A stretch of DNA of 64,000 nt from CAVRXQ01 sp963831155. GTDB lineage: Bacteria; Actinomycetota; Acidimicrobiia; Acidimicrobiales; Bog-793. Within the stretch, counting starts at the first letter, position 1; each line of letters begins with the position of its first letter. The stretch spans positions 992,001-1,056,000 of the forward strand of contig CAWHOY010000005.1 of the NCBI GenBank assembly GCA_963831155.1, given 5' to 3'. Positions 15,774-24,959 of the stretch are shown here, in pieces. The translations under genes were made by a program, and so were the position numbers. Below the pieces are notes generated by a model. That model had not been told where the DNA came from and made no database searches. It saw only the letters and a program-made list of their open reading frames with translations.

Positions 15774-16700
15774 TCATACACCGAAGTACTGCTCGACGGC
15801 TTGAGCGATCCCGGACGCGATGGCGTGCTGACCTGATGTGTTCGCGGCGATCGATCCCTCGAACGGATCGGTGATGAACAGCGGCTCGATGAGTGCACCC
15901 GGCATCTCGCTCGGCGTGGTGAAGTAGCCCTTCATCGCCGGACCGAGCAACAAGAGGTGGTCGTAGTTCAACGCGTCGCGCGCGAACCCGGTGATCACAC
16001 CGCTCGCCGGTTCGACGTACGAACCGAGCGCGCTGTCGGTCTGGACACCGAGGTTCGGGATCTGCCAACTGTGCGAGTTCATCGACCGCAGAACGTCACG
16101 CTGCACGAGGGTGGCGAGCTTGAGGCTCTTTTTCCAGAACGGCCGCGACGCGTCGTACGCGGTGAGACTGCCGGCGGCTGATGACGAGGACGCCGCGTCG
16201 AAGTAGATCCCGACGAGAATCTGCGCATTGGCGCGGTTCGCGCAGATGTCCCGCGCCGCGACGTCGTCGTGCGCGCCCCTCAACGTGAGGACGCCGCCGC
16301 TCTCTTCTTGCGCATTCAGCCGGACGACGCTCGACTGACGAGTCCGTGAGACGACGACACGGAAACCGTCGGCACGCAGGATCTTCGCCGTCGCGAGTTC
16401 GACCGGCAGCGTTTCGTCTGCCTCGTAGATCGTCGTACCGCTCTCGGTCGTTCCGACCGCGCCGGGATCGACACCACCGTGGCCGGCGTCCAAGAACACC
16501 GTGATGTGGCGATTCCCACTCGTCGGCGCGTACGACACGCACGCCCCAGGGCTGAAGGCGCTCGGATCGACGGCGTAGCTCGCCCCGCCTCCGCCGTCGA
16601 TGTGGCTGCGGACGACGAGCAAAGCAATGACGAGGCCAAGTACCGGCAGGAGGAAGACAGTCTTTCGCGGACGCCGGCGGGATTTTGATCGCGCTGTCAC
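15774..16700 (-). CDS. N-acetylmuramoyl-L-alanine amidase-like protein (Amidase_3), with an altered zinc site
   Basis: Peptidoglycan amidase family protein with a membrane anchor (residues about 14-30). The GTG at 16700 is preferred because a GGAG lies eight bases upstream; the frame stays open back to 16808. The first zinc ligand region VFLDAGHGGVDPGA (67-81) and an acidic helix YEADETLPVELATAKIL are present. A late Glu in ALIEPLFITDPFEG suits the catalytic Glu. However, the strand that normally reads S-I-H-x-N-A is VGIYFDA here, so Tyr166 replaces the second zinc His. Activity may be reduced or changed. It converges with apbE. Confidence 0.82.
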   Translation of the reverse strand: MTARSKSRRRPRKTVFLLPVLGLVIALLVVRSHIDGGGGASYAVDPSAFSPGACVSYAPTSGNRHITVFLDAGHGGVDPGAVGTTESGTTIYEADETLPVELATAKILRADGFRVVVSRTRQSSVVRLNAQEESGGVLTLRGAHDDVAARDICANRANAQILVGIYFDAASSSSAAGSLTAYDASRPFWKKSLKLATLVQRDVLRSMNSHSWQIPNLGVQTDSALGSYVEPASGVITGFARDALNYDHLLLLGPAMKGYFTTPSEMPGALIEPLFITDPFEGSIAANTSGQHAIASGIAQAVEQYFGV

Positions 16701-16839
16701 GTCCGCTGCTCCAGTTGGCCCCGGCGGCGGGCGACGCCGCCTCGAACGTACCTGCTCAGCGCTGCAAATCCCTATCATCGGCCGCCGAGGCACCTTCGGG
16801 ATGGGCATGGACCCCGGTGCGCACCCTCGCGGGGAACCG

Positions 16840-19392
16840 TCAGTCGCTCAGCATCTGAGCCCCGCCGCTTGTGTCTTCGGCGAGGTGGACGTCGGACGGC
16901 ACGAGTCTCAGACCGTCGCGCTCGAAGCGTGTGGTGAGCTCGGCCGGCTCGACCGGTGGCAGGAAGAGGAAACCCTGACCGCTGTCGCAACCCTCTTCGA
17001 CGAGGATCTCGAGCTGGGAGCGGCGCTCGATTCCCTCCGCCACGATCTCGAGACCGAGGGAGTGGCCGAGCTTTATCAGCGCTTCCAAGAAGGGCTTTCC
17101 CTGCGGCTGCTCGATCGCCTCGATGAACGAACGGTCGATCTTCAAAATGTCGATCGGGAATTCGCGCAGGTACGCGAGCGACGAGTACCCCGTTCCGAAG
17201 TCGTCGATCGCGAGGCGAAGACCGAGCGAGCGAAGCGCGTGCAATGTGCCCACCATGGGCTCGGTCTGCATCATCGCTGTCGATTCGGTCATCTCCAAGG
17301 TCATCCAACTTGCCTCGGCGCCGGTGCGCGAGAGCACCATTGGCACGTCATCGAGCACGACGTTGAAGTTGAACTGGCGAGCCGACAGGTTCACCGAAAC
17401 CCCGACGGGGAATCCCGCTTCATGCCAGCGTTTTGCCTGCGTACACGCCTGGTCGAGGACGTAGCGGCCGACCTCGAGGATGAGGTCTGACTCCTCCAGG
17501 AACGAGATGAACTCTTGCGGCATGACGACGCCGCGGCGCGGGTGCTGCCATCGCAACAGCGCCTCGACCCCGTTAACGGTTTCTGTTCGCAAGTCGACGA
17601 TCGGCTGGTACACGACGTAGAACTGCTCGACGCTCATCGCCTGACGAAGATCGATGTCAAGCGCAAGTCGCTTACGCGCCGCGTCATGCATCTCTGGCTC
17701 GAAGACGGCGAAGCGACCGAGACCCTCTGCCTTCGCCCGGAACAAGGCGGTGTCCGCGTCTCGCAAGAGCTCCTCTGAGGAGCGCCGCGGGCCGGTCGCG
17801 ACGCCGATGCTCGCGGTGATCGAGAGGAAGAATCCACCACCTGAGGGGAGCTCGAACGGTTCGCGCATCACCTCCTGCAACCGGGAGGCGAAAAGCTCGG
17901 GCTGCCGCGCGACGTCAGTGTCCTCGGCGAGAACCGCGAATTCGTCGCCACCGAGTCGGCCGACAGAGCCGGCGCCGCCGACAGCCGCGACGAGTCGCTC
18001 GCCGACGCTGCGCAAAAGGTCATCGCCGATCCCGTGTCCGAAAGTGTCGTTCACCTTCTTGAAGTCGTCGAGGTCGATGAAAAAGAGCGCCACCGCGCGC
18101 TCTGATCGCCTTGCCTGACCCAGCGCCACCTGCGCCTGTTCGTAGACGGAGACTCGGTTGGGCAGACCGGTGAGCGCGTCGTGCGTCGATTGGTAGCGCA
18201 GGTCCTTCGTCCGGACCTCGACGAGACGGAGCGCGTTGCGGCGCGAGACGACGAGGACCTCCACGATCGCGAAGAGCAACAGCGCGACGAGGAGGCCGCC
18301 GACTAAGACCGCGATTCCCTGGGCCGTCGCGCTGAGACCGGTTGGCGTCACCGATTCGGACACCTTGACGGTCCAACCGCCGTTGCCGCGAAGAGGCAGC
18401 GCCCGAGATCGGCCGGCGGGTTTGGCGGAGATCGAACTTCGAAGCACTACGACGGGGTTTCCTGCTGACCTGTGATACAGGGTCACCGCAACCCCGTGGG
18501 CGACACCGTTCGCCGCCTGGAAGATGCCGGTTGCATCGAACAGGCCGAGCACCCAACCCTGCGACGCAGCCTCGCGCGCGCCAACCGTCGCCAGGTTCGC
18601 CGAGTTGTTGTAGACGGGTGTGACGATCGCGAACAAGGGCAAGGAGCCGAGAGCCGATCTGATGAGCGGCGGGATCGAGGGACCACCTTTGGTCGGGAAC
18701 TCGAACAGCTGTGAGAGCCGAATCACCCCGGTGTGCCCAGAACGCGCCGTCACCTGCAAGAGCCTGTCGAAGCGCGTGTCGCAGTAGTCGAAGCTCGGCG
18801 AGAGCAAGGGGCCGAGCGACGAGATGATTGCGGTCGCGGAGCCGCCGCCGACACCCTTCGGCAGCTGCGCGTAGATCAGGCGCGTAAAGCAATACGGCGC
18901 ACGGGCGCTCTTCGGGATGATCGTGAAGGTGCCTCGGAACGGCGGCACGGGCGGGTCGTCGCGCACCGCCGCGGCGTACGCCGCGAGATTCGCGCTCTGC
19001 ACGTGCTCGATGTAAGTGAAGCCGAACACGCCCGGAAAACGCTCGACAGCTCCATCGGCGCTCAGCCACATGCGCAGCTGCGTGTTCGTCGTCTGGGGGC
19101 CGATCTCCAACAGTGTCCGGACGGTGCTCAAGAGGTCCTGGTCCCTCGCGACCGAGGTCGACAGCGACGCTGCAACGCTCGACGTCGAGGTGTCAAACGT
19201 CGAGTTCGCCCCCGACTGCACATACGAGTGCCAGGAAAGTGCACCGAGTGACGAAAGGATTGCCCCAACGGCGAGGATGACCCAGGCGAGAAGCGAGAGC
19301 GATCTCCGCCGGCGGCCCTTCGCGTTGGCCGGGGGAAGCGGGGCTGGCGAGGGCCCGGAACCCGGGCGCGGTCGCCGGGCGAATCGAGACAC
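16840..19392 (-). CDS. CHASE-GGDEF-EAL cyclic-di-GMP signalling protein
   Basis: An 850-residue bifunctional-type protein. An N-terminal helix (about 33-53) and a second helix (about 365-388) flank an extracytoplasmic domain of about 300 residues with CHASE-like features (RFPGVFGFTYIEHV). Then comes a GGDEF domain with an intact RLGGDEFAVL (about 477-486) and an EAL domain with NGVEALLRWQHP (about 608), DDFGTGYSSLAYL, LKIDRSFI and VAEGIE. Both active sites appear complete, so it could make and break c-di-GMP. The CHASE part would sense a small external ligand. Start is GTG. Confidence 0.92.
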   Translation of the reverse strand: MSRFARRPRPGSGPSPAPLPPANAKGRRRRSLSLLAWVILAVGAILSSLGALSWHSYVQSGANSTFDTSTSSVAASLSTSVARDQDLLSTVRTLLEIGPQTTNTQLRMWLSADGAVERFPGVFGFTYIEHVQSANLAAYAAAVRDDPPVPPFRGTFTIIPKSARAPYCFTRLIYAQLPKGVGGGSATAIISSLGPLLSPSFDYCDTRFDRLLQVTARSGHTGVIRLSQLFEFPTKGGPSIPPLIRSALGSLPLFAIVTPVYNNSANLATVGAREAASQGWVLGLFDATGIFQAANGVAHGVAVTLYHRSAGNPVVVLRSSISAKPAGRSRALPLRGNGGWTVKVSESVTPTGLSATAQGIAVLVGGLLVALLLFAIVEVLVVSRRNALRLVEVRTKDLRYQSTHDALTGLPNRVSVYEQAQVALGQARRSERAVALFFIDLDDFKKVNDTFGHGIGDDLLRSVGERLVAAVGGAGSVGRLGGDEFAVLAEDTDVARQPELFASRLQEVMREPFELPSGGGFFLSITASIGVATGPRRSSEELLRDADTALFRAKAEGLGRFAVFEPEMHDAARKRLALDIDLRQAMSVEQFYVVYQPIVDLRTETVNGVEALLRWQHPRRGVVMPQEFISFLEESDLILEVGRYVLDQACTQAKRWHEAGFPVGVSVNLSARQFNFNVVLDDVPMVLSRTGAEASWMTLEMTESTAMMQTEPMVGTLHALRSLGLRLAIDDFGTGYSSLAYLREFPIDILKIDRSFIEAIEQPQGKPFLEALIKLGHSLGLEIVAEGIERRSQLEILVEEGCDSGQGFLFLPPVEPAELTTRFERDGLRLVPSDVHLAEDTSGGAQMLSD

Positions 19393-19492
19393 GATTTTCG
19401 AAGTGTATGTGCCAACATCGCGCTGACCAGGTCATTCCCTACCACCGTCACCTCGGGTTGTGGCAGGTATCGACACAGCTGATCGTGCCGGC

Positions 19493-20086
19493 TCACCCCC
19501 GGCGCTTGATGAGACCGCCCGGCGAGCACGCCTTCGAAGCGGACCGGAAGACCGGGTCATTCGGATTCAAGCCGGAGTTGATCTTGACCTGGAACGCGCC
19601 CCCAGAACCCGGGTCGGGGAAGTTCGTCACCCCGTGGGCGCGCATGCACTCGGCAAATTTCAAACCCTGCGCGAGCTGGGCGGCCTGTTGCGCGGGAGTC
19701 GGCTGCGTGAATCCAATCACGGAACGGCAGGCGCTGAACGCCGCCTGGAAACGCTGACTCGCCGGATCGAGGTCGGATCCTGATCCCCGCTTGACACTTA
19801 TCGCGAAGCCACCCTCCGCCGACGGTTCGGGAAAGTCCGCGATGCCGTGCGCGCGCATGCAGAGCGCCAAGCCGAGTCCGTTGTGGGGATAGTGCGCAAT
19901 CTTTGTCTTCGCGTGCGAAGAAGTCGATGAAGAACTGATGGACGCAACGCCGGGAACCGACGGACCGTTCGCACATGCGGCGAGTAGGGACCCCGCTACG
20001 ATCACCGAGATTGGCACAGTCGCGCGACGACCCAGCGCGTGGCGGGACGACGCCTCGATGTATCGACGATGCGGTGATGCGCGCAT
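19493..20086 (-). CDS. Lipoprotein with two C-M-R-x-H-G / F-P-x-P repeats
   Basis: 197 residues. A signal peptide ends in the lipobox SLLAAC (Cys38), predicting a lipid-anchored exported protein. After a Ser/Thr linker, two related units follow: LCMRAHGIADFPEPSAEGGF (about residue 75) and ECMRAHGVTNFPDPGSGGAF (about 147). Each is followed by a region ending in a conserved Ala/Cys pair (FSACRS, SKACSP). The start ATG overlaps the stop of the preceding paralogue (TGATG). I recognise the pattern as recurrent in actinobacterial exported proteins but know no assigned function. It is the last gene of the MacAB-like operon. Confidence 0.82.
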   Translation of the reverse strand: MRASPHRRYIEASSRHALGRRATVPISVIVAGSLLAACANGPSVPGVASISSSSTSSHAKTKIAHYPHNGLGLALCMRAHGIADFPEPSAEGGFAISVKRGSGSDLDPASQRFQAAFSACRSVIGFTQPTPAQQAAQLAQGLKFAECMRAHGVTNFPDPGSGGAFQVKINSGLNPNDPVFRSASKACSPGGLIKRRG

Positions 20087-20649
20087 CAAGGAATCGCGCC
20101 AAATTCGTTGAAAAGCGACTGGCACGCCCGCATCGCGTTCTTGAACGCCGAGGAATTCGGGTTCAACCCCCCGCGGCCTCCGACCCGCAGCTCGAGGCCT
20201 CCGTCGGGTCCCGACGTCGGGTCCGGAAAACTCGGCACACCGTGCGATCGCATGCACGCCGAAGCTTCGAGCGCGAGCTTCAGCGCCTCCGCGTTCTCCG
20301 CGGCGGTCTGCTTTCCTCCGTTCGGTTCGAGGTGCTCGCACGCCGCGTTCGCCTTTTGAAACTGCTGCCCTGAGAATCCTCCCCGGCGGATGAGGAAGTC
20401 GCCTTGCGCATTCGGGTCCGGGAAGCTCGGCAGACCGTGGGTGCGCATGCATTGCGCGTACGCAACGTCCTCCGAATAGTCGGTAGGGCTCGCCGTCTGG
20501 CTCGTGGCGGGGAGCGTCGTCGTCGTGCTTGCACCGAGACTCGCTACGCCGGGACCCGCCGAGGCGCCACCGCACGCCGCAGCGACGAGGCCGATCGCGA
20601 CGACCGCCGCCGCGACCGTGATCGTCCTCGGTAGTGAGATCGACCTCAT
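20086..20649 (-). CDS. Lipoprotein with two C-M-R-x-H-G / F-P-x-P repeats (paralogue)
   Basis: 187 residues from the ATG at 20649, chosen because a lipoprotein signal follows directly (TITVAAAVVAIGLVAAAC, lipobox VAAAC). The linker is Ser/Thr-rich. Two repeats follow: QCMRTHGLPSFPDPNAQGDF and ACMRSHGVPSFPDPTSGPDG, each with a downstream Ala-Cys (NAACEH, MRACQS). It is clearly paralogous to the next gene downstream, to which it is coupled by TGATG, and to the small protein at the other end of the operon. It sits 25 bases after the permease gene, so it is probably part of the transporter system. Confidence 0.82.
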   Translation of the reverse strand: MRSISLPRTITVAAAVVAIGLVAAACGGASAGPGVASLGASTTTTLPATSQTASPTDYSEDVAYAQCMRTHGLPSFPDPNAQGDFLIRRGGFSGQQFQKANAACEHLEPNGGKQTAAENAEALKLALEASACMRSHGVPSFPDPTSGPDGGLELRVGGRGGLNPNSSAFKNAMRACQSLFNEFGAIP

Positions 20650-20674
20650 TCGTCCCCGATCGGCATCAACCTCG

Positions 20675-21898
20675 TTACAAGCTCCAGAGCGCTTCCGTCG
20701 GTGAAAGCCGAGCTGCCCGCAGTGCCGGCCACAGCCCGGCGATCGCGCCGATGAGCAACGCCGCGCCGAGTCCGCCGGCCCAGGCGAGCACCGGGACAAC
20801 GATCGCCCAGTGCTTGATCGACGCGTAGACGGCGGTGCTCAAGGCTCCGAGCAACACGCCGACGGCGCCGCCCAACAGCGCGAGCAGCATCGCCTCGGAG
20901 AGGAACTGGGTGCGGATCTGACCGCGTGTCGCACCGAGCGCACGACGCAGACCGATCTCCGAACGGCGCTCAAGTACCGAGATCACCATGATGTTCGCGA
21001 CGCCGACCGCGCCGACGAGGAGCGCCACCGCACCGAGTCCAAGGAACAGGCCGTTCAGCGCCGCCTGAGCGTCGGCCTGCGCGACGAGCGCCGCGGACGG
21101 CTGACTGACGTCGACGTTGCTCGGAGCCTCGGGATTCGCTGTCGCCGCGAGCACGCCGTCGACGGCGTTGACGTCGGCCGTGTTCTTGACGGTGCGGACG
21201 TAAATCTCTGAGGGATTGCCGTTGAAGCCGAAGTACTTCTCAGCGGCGGGAAAGCCGATAAGTACTTCGGAGTCCACCTCGGGGGTAAGCACCGAGTGGT
21301 TCAGGATCCCGATGACGTAGAACCACATGTTGCCGACCCAGATGCGTTCACCAGAGAAGACCTTGTCGATACCGAGGCGTTGCGCGGCGGCCGCCCCGAG
21401 CACGCAGACCGGTTCGTTCGCCGTCGCCGCGTTGAGGAACTTGCCGACCCTCACGGCCGCTCCAACGTCTTTCGGAAGACCCAGACTCGTCGCGTCGACG
21501 CTCAGCGCGTTCGTGTCGATCGAGGGGATCAACGGACTGCGAAACGCGTTGAGGTTCGAGAGGGATCCCGTGTACTGCACGTCGGTAACGGGACCGATCC
21601 GACCGATCATCGCTGGGGACTCGATCGGCAACTCCGCGGTCTGGCCGAAAAGCGTCTGTCCGTTCGTCACCTCGAGGAGGTTCGTGCCAAGCGCGTTGAT
21701 CTCAGAGAGCAAACCTGCCTCGGACGACGACGACAACCCGAGTACCGCAACGATCGCCGCGACGCCGATCGCTATCCCGAGCGCCGAGAGTCCGGCACGC
21801 AACTTACGGGTCCTGATGCCGATGCTCGCCAAACGCAGCGAATCGGCTATTCCGAGCCGCGCCGCGGTGACGGGTCGCGTGATCATCGCGGTGCTCAT
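20675..21898 (-). CDS. MacB-like ABC transporter permease (FtsX domain)
   Basis: 407 residues with the MacB/FtsX plan: helix 1 (about 38-60), a large extracytoplasmic domain of about 200 residues (MacB_PCD type), then three helices with the family block VALLVGAVGVANIMVISVLE followed by RRSEIGLRRALGATRGQI. Such permeases work with a cytosolic ATPase and an adaptor in mechanotransmission or efflux. ATPase, permease and adaptor are encoded together here with overlapping stops and starts (ATGA at 21895-21898). Confidence 0.92.
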   Translation of the reverse strand: MSTAMITRPVTAARLGIADSLRLASIGIRTRKLRAGLSALGIAIGVAAIVAVLGLSSSSEAGLLSEINALGTNLLEVTNGQTLFGQTAELPIESPAMIGRIGPVTDVQYTGSLSNLNAFRSPLIPSIDTNALSVDATSLGLPKDVGAAVRVGKFLNAATANEPVCVLGAAAAQRLGIDKVFSGERIWVGNMWFYVIGILNHSVLTPEVDSEVLIGFPAAEKYFGFNGNPSEIYVRTVKNTADVNAVDGVLAATANPEAPSNVDVSQPSAALVAQADAQAALNGLFLGLGAVALLVGAVGVANIMVISVLERRSEIGLRRALGATRGQIRTQFLSEAMLLALLGGAVGVLLGALSTAVYASIKHWAIVVPVLAWAGGLGAALLIGAIAGLWPALRAARLSPTEALWSL

Positions 21899-22656
21899 CG
21901 CGGCGGAACGGTCACGGGGTACGCGGTGTCGGCGATGACGTGACCGTCCAAAAGCTCCACCTGCCGGGGCAGCCGCGCTGCGACGGACCGGTCGTGGGTG
22001 ACGACGACGATCGTCGAGCCCTCGGCATTGAAGTCGATGAACAAGTCGAGGATCGACTGGCCCGTCGTCTGATCGAGGTTCCCTGTCGGTTCGTCGGCGA
22101 AAACGATCTCGGGCTGTCCGATGATCGCCCGGGCGATCGCGACCCGCTGGCGTTCACCGCCGGAGAGCTCCGTCGGCCGGGCATAAGCCCGGCCGCCGAG
22201 CCCGACGCGATCGAGCGCGTCGAGCGCTCGCGCTCTCCGCAACGAGAGCGGGACTCCTGCGTAGAGCAGTCCGTCCCCGACGTTGTCGATGGCACGCTGA
22301 TGCTCGGCGAGGAAGAACTGCTGAAAGACGAAGCCGATGCGCGTCGCGCGCAACGCCGACAGATCGCGATCGTCGAGGGCCTCTACGGCGAGTCCGGTGA
22401 CGCGCACCGTGCCCGCGGTCGGTTTGTCGAGCGTTCCCATCAGGTGCAGGAGCGTCGACTTACCCGAACCCGACGGACCGAGGATCGCGACGAGCTCCCC
22501 CGAGTCGATGCGGACGCTCACCCGATCGAGCGCCCGCAACGGCGGCACGCTCGGGTAGATCTTCGTCACGTCGACGAGCTCGATGACCGGGACGCCGGCG
22601 TCGCGCCAGGCTCGCCGTGTCTCGAGGGTGGACGCAGGGGTCGACACGGACGTCAC
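21895..22656 (-). CDS. MacB/LolD-type ABC transporter ATP-binding protein
   Basis: 253 residues. Walker A GPSGSGKST (about 59-67), Q-loop VFQQFFL, signature ELSGGERQR, Walker B VFADEPTGNLD and switch His in VTHDRS are all intact. This is the set typical of the LolD/MacB family. An N-terminal extension of about 25 residues precedes the domain. The gene is coupled to both neighbours by ATGA overlaps (adaptor stop/ATPase at 22653-22656; ATPase/permease at 21895-21898). Confidence 0.93.
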   Translation of the reverse strand: MTSVSTPASTLETRRAWRDAGVPVIELVDVTKIYPSVPPLRALDRVSVRIDSGELVAILGPSGSGKSTLLHLMGTLDKPTAGTVRVTGLAVEALDDRDLSALRATRIGFVFQQFFLAEHQRAIDNVGDGLLYAGVPLSLRRARALDALDRVGLGGRAYARPTELSGGERQRVAIARAIIGQPEIVFADEPTGNLDQTTGQSILDLFIDFNAEGSTIVVVTHDRSVAARLPRQVELLDGHVIADTAYPVTVPPR

Positions 22657-24671
22657 AGTGCCGGGACGACGACGCGCTGTCCGGCGGCGAGTCCCGAACC
22701 GCTCACCTGCACGAGGCCGGCGGCGTCATCGAAGAGGCCAAGCGTGACGGGCACGAGCTGGTGGACGCCCGTTGACGACACCTCCTCGACGGCGTAGCCG
22801 CCGCCGGAGAGCGCCAACAAGGCGTCGACCGGCACGGTGAGCGCGTTGCTCACGGACTGGGTCGTGATCGAGACGTTGACACTCGCCTGATCGAGGTTTC
22901 CGGCCAGCGCTGAGTGCGCAAGCGTCACTGTGACGGGGACCGTCGGCGACGCGCCCGTGTTCCCGGCCGGCGTGGTGGCGACGGTCCCGACCGACGACAC
23001 CGTGCCCGAGATCACCGAGTTGTCGGGAAGCGTGATCGCAACGCTGTCCCCCGCCTTCACGTCCGGGGCGAGGTTGGCGTCCAAGTCGATGCTGACGACG
23101 TGCTCGGTCCCGGACGCCGAAAGCACCGCGGAGCCCCCCATCGCCGCCTCTCCGAGGGTTGCGGTGACGGTCGTCACGAGCAACGGCCCCGGCTCGACTG
23201 CAAAGTCGCCGAGCGCCACGACACCAGTCGCGGGAAGACCGAGCGAACGTTGCCACGCTTCGACGTCAGCCTTTGTCGCCGCGCCGAAGTGCCCCGACAC
23301 CGAGATCCCCGAACCGAAGCCGAGAGCGATCAAGTTCTCCTGCAGCTCGGCGACGTCAGGCCCGTTCGAGACACCGAGGTAGAGCGCCCGATACGGAATG
23401 GTCGTGCCGTAGAAGAGGGGAACCGGACGTCCGTCGAGTGAGTACACCGATTGGCCCCGTGTGATCGTCTGACCTTCCGAAGGAAGAGCGGTGAAACGCG
23501 ATCCGGGGTTCATCGTCTGGGACTCGGTGGACGAAAGTGTCTGCTCGTCCGCGGCGAGCGTCGCTTTGTCGGACGTGACCGTGGCTTCGTCCTGCTTGAC
23601 CGTCGAGTCGTTGTCGATTAGATCGACCGCAAGCGCGTCCTTCGCGCTCGTCACGGCGCTCTCGTCCTCTTTGACGACCGTCTTCTGCGCGACGCACGAC
23701 GACTGCGCGCTCTGGAAGAGTTCGGTCTGTCCCGTTGCCGTCCCGAGCGAGTTCGAGGCGACGAGCGTGAAGTCGTAGGTGTGGTTCGGGGTGAGCCCGC
23801 TGATCGTCGCCGTCACAGCGACCGCGGTCGATCCGTCACCCGCGCTTTCGACCGCTGTGGTCGAACCGAACGAGGACGACGATCCCCATTCGAAGTAGTA
23901 CGTCGTCGAAAGGCTGCCCGGGATGACCGTGCCAGAAAGCGTCTCGGAGGTCGACGTAACCGAGCTCGCAGTCCCCGTCGAAACCACCGGCGCGGCAGGC
24001 GTGGGAGATCCGGTCGGCTGTCCCAGCATCGGTCCGTTCGCGCCCCCGGTCGGACCCGTCGTGGTGCTGGTCGTGCCGTCATTGCCTGAACCGCTGTTGC
24101 CCGATCCGTTCGGGGAACTGCTGCTCAATGGCGTCGTCACGATCAACGACGAGGAAGCCGGGCACCCGAGGCTCTCGTCCTCGGAAAGTTGGGTCTTCGC
24201 TGCTTGCAGCCCCTGTTCGTCGGTAGTGACCGTCGCTCGCGCGCCGCGAAGCGTTTCCGTGCCGGATTTTGACTGGAGACGCTCGGCGACCTTGAGCGCC
24301 GATTCGTCTGAGGCGAGCTTCGTCTCGTCGCTCGCGACGGTCTGTTCGGCTTGTGTGACGGCAGACGACTGCGTCCCGGTCGGCAACGACACGGTGTACG
24401 AGCCGGAATAGCCGAGCGTCCCGGTGACTTCTTGTTGTGAGGTCAGCGAACGCTCTTTGATCGTCGTCAGGGCGGTCGGATATGCGTTGTCCTTCACCGA
24501 GCCTGAGGAGTTCGGGGCGGACTTGAAGGGATCGGTCACCCCGACCACGACGCCCGCGATCACGAGCGCGAGCACGACGAGCGCGACGACCAGCCCTCGC
24601 CCCGAAAGCTTGGGCGGTCGGCGCAACACAGATCTCGCGTCATTTGATCCCGGCGCTGGTTGGCTAGCCAT
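22653..24671 (-). CDS. Efflux adaptor (HlyD/MacA-like) with Fn3-like and peptidoglycan-binding domains
   Basis: 672 residues. A membrane anchor (about 27-47) is followed by a first coiled coil rich in SDE/TKL repeats (about 105-165), a Ser/Gly/Thr linker, and a fibronectin-III-like domain (about 228-318; LSTTYYFEWGSSSSFG, ISGLTPNHTYDFTLVA). A second coiled coil (about 325-385), a peptidoglycan-binding_1 segment (about 435-490; VAELQENLIALGFG, ADVEAWQRSLGL) and a C-terminal beta-barrel/membrane-proximal part complete it. The PG-binding segment is common in actinobacterial adaptors. The Fn3-like domain between the two coil arms is unusual. It pairs with the adjacent ATPase and permease. Confidence 0.88.
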   Translation of the reverse strand: MASQPAPGSNDARSVLRRPPKLSGRGLVVALVVLALVIAGVVVGVTDPFKSAPNSSGSVKDNAYPTALTTIKERSLTSQQEVTGTLGYSGSYTVSLPTGTQSSAVTQAEQTVASDETKLASDESALKVAERLQSKSGTETLRGARATVTTDEQGLQAAKTQLSEDESLGCPASSSLIVTTPLSSSSPNGSGNSGSGNDGTTSTTTGPTGGANGPMLGQPTGSPTPAAPVVSTGTASSVTSTSETLSGTVIPGSLSTTYYFEWGSSSSFGSTTAVESAGDGSTAVAVTATISGLTPNHTYDFTLVASNSLGTATGQTELFQSAQSSCVAQKTVVKEDESAVTSAKDALAVDLIDNDSTVKQDEATVTSDKATLAADEQTLSSTESQTMNPGSRFTALPSEGQTITRGQSVYSLDGRPVPLFYGTTIPYRALYLGVSNGPDVAELQENLIALGFGSGISVSGHFGAATKADVEAWQRSLGLPATGVVALGDFAVEPGPLLVTTVTATLGEAAMGGSAVLSASGTEHVVSIDLDANLAPDVKAGDSVAITLPDNSVISGTVSSVGTVATTPAGNTGASPTVPVTVTLAHSALAGNLDQASVNVSITTQSVSNALTVPVDALLALSGGGYAVEEVSSTGVHQLVPVTLGLFDDAAGLVQVSGSGLAAGQRVVVPAL

Positions 24672-24674
24672 TTG

Positions 24675-24896
24675 TCACGATCCTCCTGGGCCTATCGAAT
24701 TGAGGTGAGAGCAGGCTTTCTGGGCGCGCGCAAACGTCTCCGAGTCGATTTCGGAACAGCCCACGTTCTGAATGCCGATGCGGTGGCTCGAAATGGTCGG
24801 ATAGGGGAAGTTCGGCACGCCGTGTGAGCGAGCAATGGCGCGACAAGGAGCTCGGGCAGCGGGAACCTCCCGAGCCGACCTGTTGAAGCTGACCAT
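24675..24896 (-). CDS. Small single-repeat member of the C-M-R-x-H-G family
   Basis: 73 residues from ATG 24896 (or 77 from TTG 24908). It has one family unit, PCRAIARSHGVPNFPYPTIS, then a downstream Ala-Cys (AQKACSHL). The usual C-M-R is expanded to C-R-A-I-A-R. No signal peptide or lipobox is visible, so it is either a cytosolic form or a truncated relic of a longer gene. It is the first gene of the minus-strand operon and stops three bases before the adaptor start, which argues that it is translated. Confidence 0.6.
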   Translation of the reverse strand: MVSFNRSAREVPAARAPCRAIARSHGVPNFPYPTISSHRIGIQNVGCSEIDSETFARAQKACSHLNSIGPGGS

Positions 24897-24959
24897 CTCG
24901 TCACCCAACCGCCCTTTCCCGCGCGATCTCGCGACCTGACACTGTTGTACGCATCGGGC

